In this document: one piece after another, positions 60,549 through 64,000 of the stretch
Numbering within the stretch: position 1 is the stretch's first letter
How the letters are laid out: each line of letters starts with the position of its first letter
NCBI GenBank assembly: GCA_041908445.1
Contig: JAYRFK010000075.1
Coordinates: forward strand, 71,021 to 135,020
Direction of reading: 5' to 3'
Source of the DNA: JAEUJM01 sp041908445
GTDB taxonomy: Bacteria; Actinomycetota; Acidimicrobiia; Acidimicrobiales; DATDAH01
Length of the DNA stretch: 64,000 nt
Made by a program: the position numbers and the translations under genes
The notes under the pieces: generated by a model
What the model was told of the DNA's origin: nothing
Databases searched by the model: none
What the model saw: only the letters and a program-made list of their open reading frames with translations

Positions 60549-61715
60549 TCAGAGCCCTTCGTGGGAGCGGCGCTCCAGGAGCAGCCCGCCGTTGCCGTCG
60601 AAGGCCAGCGCGGCCTGGCCCTCGACCAGCTGGCGGATGGGCCCACCGGCGACCTCGGCGCGCCAGCCGTGGGCCAGGCGGGCCCCGGGGTCGCCCCGCA
60701 GCAGGGCTTCGAGGTCGGCCCGGGTCGCGAGCAGCGCGGTGTCGATGCGCAGGTCGCGGGCGAGCTGGCTGACCCACGCCGACACCAGGCCCACGGCCGG
60801 CCGCAGCTCACGGGCGAGCTCGGCCGGGGCGTCGTCACGCGGCGCCGGCGGCGGCTGCTCGAGGCCCTCGGCGACCGCGGCGAGGATGCCCTCGACCGCA
60901 GCACCACGGGTGTGGCGATCGTCGATGCCGCGGACCTTGCGCAGCTCGTCGACCGTGCGGGGCGCCCGCTGGGCGATGCCGACCACGCCGAGGTCGGGCA
61001 GGACGAAGCGCACGGGCTGGTCGATGGCGGCGGCTCGGCGCTCCCGCCACGCAGCCACGGCGCGGGCCACGCCCAGCGTGCGGCCCCGCAACTGGCGGAC
61101 CTCCTTGATCCGCCGCCACGCCTCCTCGGGCTCGCGCACCCAGGGGTCGGAGGTGCGCAGGCGCTCGCACTCCCCCTCGGCCCAGGCCAGGCGGCCGTCG
61201 GCCTCGAGCTGGGCGGTCAGGCGGTCGGTGATCTCGAGCAGGTGGGCCACGTCGAGCGCGGCGTAGCGCCGCTGGTCGGCCGTGAGGGGCCGGCGCAGCC
61301 AGTCGGTGAGGCGGTCGCCCTTCTCCAGCTTCAGGCCGAGCTCGCGCTCGACCAGCGACGCCAGCGAGGGCGACGACATGCCCTCGAACCCCGCGGCGAG
61401 CTGGGTGTCGAACAGCCGGGCCGGGACGGCGCCGCACGCGTGGTGCAGGACCTCGAGGTCCTGGCCGGCGGCGTGCATGACCGCCACGCCGGGTCCTTCG
61501 AGCACGGCGCGCAGCGGCCCGAGGTCGATGGCCAGCGGGTCGACGAGCACGAGGCCACCCGGCCAGGCGATCTGCACCAGGGCAAGCTTGGGGTAGTAGG
61601 TGCGCTCCCGGTGGAACTCGGTGTCGACCGCGTACCGGGGCTCCCCGGCGATCTCGTCGAGGATCTCACGCCACGCCGCCTCGTCGTCGACGAGCTCGGG
61701 GGCGGGCTCGGCCAC
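60549..61715 (-). CDS. rnd: Ribonuclease D
   Basis: 388 residues. DEDD exonuclease: DTEFHRE, HAAGQDLEVL and YAALDVAHLL supply the four acidic residues and Tyr, followed by two HRDC-type domains (about 205-285 and 300-380). Trims 3' ends of stable RNAs. GTG at 61715 chosen because the rhodanese gene ends at 61727; an earlier start at 61775 would overlap it. Confidence 0.93.
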   Translation of the reverse strand: MAEPAPELVDDEAAWREILDEIAGEPRYAVDTEFHRERTYYPKLALVQIAWPGGLVLVDPLAIDLGPLRAVLEGPGVAVMHAAGQDLEVLHHACGAVPARLFDTQLAAGFEGMSSPSLASLVERELGLKLEKGDRLTDWLRRPLTADQRRYAALDVAHLLEITDRLTAQLEADGRLAWAEGECERLRTSDPWVREPEEAWRRIKEVRQLRGRTLGVARAVAAWRERRAAAIDQPVRFVLPDLGVVGIAQRAPRTVDELRKVRGIDDRHTRGAAVEGILAAVAEGLEQPPPAPRDDAPAELARELRPAVGLVSAWVSQLARDLRIDTALLATRADLEALLRGDPGARLAHGWRAEVAGGPIRQLVEGQAALAFDGNGGLLLERRSHEGL

Positions 61716-61726
61716 GGCGTGCCCGC

Positions 61727-62050
61727 TCAGCCCGGCTCGAGGCCCGTGGCCGTCGGGTGGCCCGCCTCGACCCACGCCATCGTGCCGCCCGCCACGTTGA
61801 CCGCCTCGATGCCCTGGGCCCGGAGGTGCTCGGCGACCCGCATGCTGCGCGCCCCCGTCCGGCAGATGAGGAACACCTCGCCGCCGGCGGGGAGCTCGTC
61901 GACCCGGTCGGCGATCTCGCTCATCGGGAGGAGCAGGGCGCCGGGGACGTGGGCCTCCTCGTACTCGTGCGCCTCGCGCACGTCGATCAGCGGCACCTCG
62001 CGGCGCTGGGCGAGGGTCGCGACGTCGATCTCGGGCACCTGCGGGTCCAC
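61727..62050 (-). CDS. Rhodanese-like sulfurtransferase
   Basis: 107 residues, a single rhodanese domain of the GlpE size. Active loop CRTGARS with nucleophilic Cys, DVREAHEYEEAHVPGA. Could supply persulfide for molybdenum-cofactor or tRNA thiolation; adjacent mobA fits the former. GTG at 62050 has a strong AGGAGGAG ribosome site. Confidence 0.9.
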   Translation of the reverse strand: MDPQVPEIDVATLAQRREVPLIDVREAHEYEEAHVPGALLLPMSEIADRVDELPAGGEVFLICRTGARSMRVAEHLRAQGIEAVNVAGGTMAWVEAGHPTATGLEPG

Positions 62051-62096
62051 GTTGCTCCTCCTGCCGGGGGTCGTCGGGCTGTCGGGAGCGTACCGG

Positions 62097-62663
62097 TCAC
62101 CCGTCGGTGGGGGGCAGATCCTCCGGCGTGTCCGCGTCGGCGAGGGCGGCGGGGTCGAGACCGGCCACCAGCACGCCCGGCACCTGGTCCGCCGGCCGCT
62201 GCAGCGAGCGCTCGCCCGCCGTGAAGGCCGCCGCCCAGTGGTGGGCCCCGGTGCGCCGGTAGGCGGCGTGGAGCAACTGGCGCCACCCGCCGCTCTCCGG
62301 TGCGGCCCACAGCGCCTCCGGGGCACCGTCGAGGGCGGCGGCGACCGCCCGCACCGCCCCCGGCGAGGGGGCGAGCAGGTCGCAGGGCAGGAGCACGACC
62401 ACCTCGTGGCGAGCCGCGTGCAGGGCGGTGACGAGCGCGCCCAGCGGGCCGGCGCCCGGGTGCTCGTCGGCGACCACGGCCAGGCCCAGGTCGGCCAGCG
62501 CCGGGGCGTCGCCCCCCACGACGAGCACCTCGCCGGCGCCGGCCGCGTCGAGGGCCTCCACCGCCCGCAGGACGAGCGGGCGCCCGCCGACCTCGAGCAG
62601 CGCCTTGTCCCTCCCCATGCGGCGGCTGGCGCCACCGGCGAGGATGACACCGGTGAAGGTCAG
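62097..62663 (-). CDS. mobA: Molybdenum cofactor guanylyltransferase MobA
   Basis: 188 residues if started at CTG 62663. The GTP-binding motif LAGGASRRMGRDKALLEVGG spans the first in-frame ATG (62618), which would cut it in half. Going upstream there is no ATG, GTG or TTG; a CTG that overlaps the stop of the upstream gene as CTGA fits the overlap style of this window. Attaches GMP to molybdopterin. DEHPGAGPLGAL and LLPCDLLAP are the other motifs. Confidence 0.85.
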   Translation of the reverse strand: MTFTGVILAGGASRRMGRDKALLEVGGRPLVLRAVEALDAAGAGEVLVVGGDAPALADLGLAVVADEHPGAGPLGALVTALHAARHEVVVLLPCDLLAPSPGAVRAVAAALDGAPEALWAAPESGGWRQLLHAAYRRTGAHHWAAAFTAGERSLQRPADQVPGVLVAGLDPAALADADTPEDLPPTDG

Positions 62664-63895
62664 GCGATGCCCCCGTAGACCGCGTCGGTCCCCCGGGACT
62701 CACCGTGGCCGGCGACGGCGTCGGCGAGGTCGGCCAGGAACCGGTCGGCGACGGCCGCGTGACCCGGCGAGACCATCACGTGCAGGCCCCCCTGCTGCCG
62801 GTCGAGCTTCCACCCCCGGTCGTCCATGACGTCACCGATGGCGCCGATGTCGTCGGTCGACGACGAGAACTCGAACACGGACAGGTCGGGGTCCCCGGTG
62901 ACGGCGAGCCCGGGCAGTGCCTCGATGCCGGCCTGGAAGCGGCGGGTCGTGTCGCGGACGACCTCGGCCAGGCGCAGGTAGCCCGCCTCGCCGAGGTACC
63001 GGATCGCCGCCCACGCGCCGGCGATCGGCGCGGCCGGGCGGGTGCCGGCGGTCGTCGCCGAGCCGTAGAGCCCGCCGGGCCAGTCGTCGAAGAGGAAGAA
63101 CTGGTGTTGGAGCAGCTCGCGGGAGCGGTGCAGCAGCACGGAGGCGCCCTTGAACGTGTAGCCGTACTTGTGCACGTCGGCCGACAGCGACGTCACGCCG
63201 GGCACCCGGAGGTCCCAGGCCGGCACCGGCTCGCCGAGGCGCTCCCAGAACGGCAGCAGCCACCCACCGAGGCACGCGTCGACGTGGCAGAGCAGGCCCC
63301 GCTCCTCGGCCAGGGCGGCCAGCTCGGTGATCGGGTCGATGACCCCGTAGGGGTAGCAGGGGGCGGAGCCGACGACGAGCGCCGTCCGGTCGTCGACGGC
63401 GTCGGCCACCGCGGCGACGTCGAGGCGCAGGTCGTCGCCCACCGGGACGACCACGCGCTCGACGTCGAGGTACTTGCACGCCTTGGCGAACGCCGGGTGG
63501 GCCGTGTTCGCCGTGATCACCCGCGGCTCGGCGATGCCCCGCACCGTCCGGGCGTGGTCCCGGGCGACCTGGACGGCGAGGAAGATGCTCTCGGTGCCGC
63601 CCGAGGTGAGCGCGCCGGCGTCGGCCCGTCCCCCGAGGAGGTCGGCGGCCATCGCCACGATCCCCTGCTCCATCGCCAGCAGGCTCGGGAAGGCGAAGGG
63701 GTTGAGGGCGTTCTCGTGCAGGTAGAGGTTCGCCACCTCGTGCAGGACCTGCTCGAGGCCGTCGTCGCCCACGTTGTAGACGAGGCTGAAGGCCTTGCCG
63801 CCCCGCCAGTCGAGGTCGTCGCCCCGGCCCCCGCGGAGCTCGGCGAGGAGCTCCGCGGCCGGGGTGCCTTCGCGGGGGAAGCCGTCGGCGTGCAT
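62660..63895 (-). CDS. PLP-dependent decarboxylase/lyase (S1P-lyase-like)
   Basis: 411 residues, fold-type I PLP enzyme. SGGTESIFLAV, HVDACLGGW and the PLP-lysine in ADVHKYGYTFKGASVL are seen. The order and the following ATTAGTRPAAPIAGAW fit the sphingosine-1-phosphate lyase and glutamate/tyrosine decarboxylase group. Substrate cannot be read. TAGATT 6 bases before the ATG implies a leaderless mRNA leading into mobA, rhodanese and rnd. Confidence 0.85.
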   Translation of the reverse strand: MHADGFPREGTPAAELLAELRGGRGDDLDWRGGKAFSLVYNVGDDGLEQVLHEVANLYLHENALNPFAFPSLLAMEQGIVAMAADLLGGRADAGALTSGGTESIFLAVQVARDHARTVRGIAEPRVITANTAHPAFAKACKYLDVERVVVPVGDDLRLDVAAVADAVDDRTALVVGSAPCYPYGVIDPITELAALAEERGLLCHVDACLGGWLLPFWERLGEPVPAWDLRVPGVTSLSADVHKYGYTFKGASVLLHRSRELLQHQFFLFDDWPGGLYGSATTAGTRPAAPIAGAWAAIRYLGEAGYLRLAEVVRDTTRRFQAGIEALPGLAVTGDPDLSVFEFSSSTDDIGAIGDVMDDRGWKLDRQQGGLHVMVSPGHAAVADRFLADLADAVAGHGESRGTDAVYGGIA

Positions 63896-63901
63896 GGCGT
63901 G

Positions 63902-63907
63902 AATCTA
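63902..63907 (-). promoter_or_regulatory. -10 element for decarboxylase gene
   Basis: TAGATT, 6 bases, ATG; same sequence and spacing as at fbiC. Confidence 0.5.
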
Positions 63908-63924
63908 CGCGGACGCGGCGGTGG

Positions 63925-64000
63925 CCCCCCCCCGGGGGGGGGGGGGGCCGCCCGGACCCGGCGGGGTCCCCCCCCCGCGGGCGGGGCCGGGCCGGCGGGC
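63925..64000. other. Homopolymer-rich contig end
   Basis: Nine C then fourteen G (63925-63947), another run of nine C at 63968, and otherwise only G/C-rich filler. No coding signal. Likely low-quality sequence at a contig end. Confidence 0.7.

Overview
The window is very GC-rich, densely coded DNA from an actinobacterium. Direct evidence is a complete Pup-proteasome locus (arc, dop, pup, prcB, prcA, pafA, pafB, pafC), a fused FO synthase for coenzyme F420 (fbiC), frequent GTG starts and many leaderless-type promoters. The gene mix (DUF3866 beside pafA, SOS-type DUF222-HNH gene, glcDEF) fits the class Acidimicrobiia, but that placement is inference from memory of gene content. No tRNA, rRNA, CRISPR array, prophage or transposase was seen, and no gene-free stretch exceeds about 240 bases.

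Layout. 1-11.9 kb: proteasome and pupylation locus on the minus strand, running arc-dop-pup-(PhoX-like)-prcB-prcA-pafA-DUF3866-pafB-pafC-lepB, with a ferredoxin divergent from arc. 12-16.6 kb: MarP-like membrane protease, TrmI, a TtuA-like tRNA thiolase with a ThiS/MoaD-fold sulfur carrier, three tiny membrane proteins and a Lon-N-domain protein. 16.7-25.3 kb: one long minus-strand operon with an ADP-forming acyl-CoA synthetase pair, a DacB-type penicillin-binding protein, two paralogous GT-C glycosyltransferases and two paralogous acyltransferase-like proteins. 25.4-32.9 kb: membrane sulfatase-fold protein, TetR regulator, sulfatase lipoprotein, nagA and a FIST protein. 32.9-37.9 kb: tkt-tal-pgl and TerC. 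37.7-41.1 kb: a TPP-riboswitch-controlled thiamine-precursor ABC transporter (thiXYZ plus a YkoF-like protein), divergent from fbiC and a LOG-family gene.

44.5-49.6 kb is a more variable stretch: two DUF6174-like lipoproteins flank an SOS-boxed DUF222-HNH endonuclease. 49.6-53.8 kb holds an intergenic repeat and glcDEF, with a perfect 20-bp inverted repeat inside glcF. 53.9-56.6 kb holds a Cys-rich protein followed by a minimal McrB-like AAA ATPase and a DUF2357/McrC-like partner without an evident nuclease; this is the best candidate for an undescribed system. 56.7-63.9 kb: typA, a small zinc-type protein, a GH13 glucosidase, RNase D, a rhodanese, mobA with an apparent CTG start, and a PLP-dependent decarboxylase. 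The last ~75 bases are homopolymer-rich and look like a low-quality contig end.

Recurring features: neighbouring genes overlap by 1-8 bases (ATGA, GTGA, once CTGA), implying translational coupling. Many transcription units start with a TAnnnT hexamer 6-8 bases before the start codon, which implies leaderless mRNAs.
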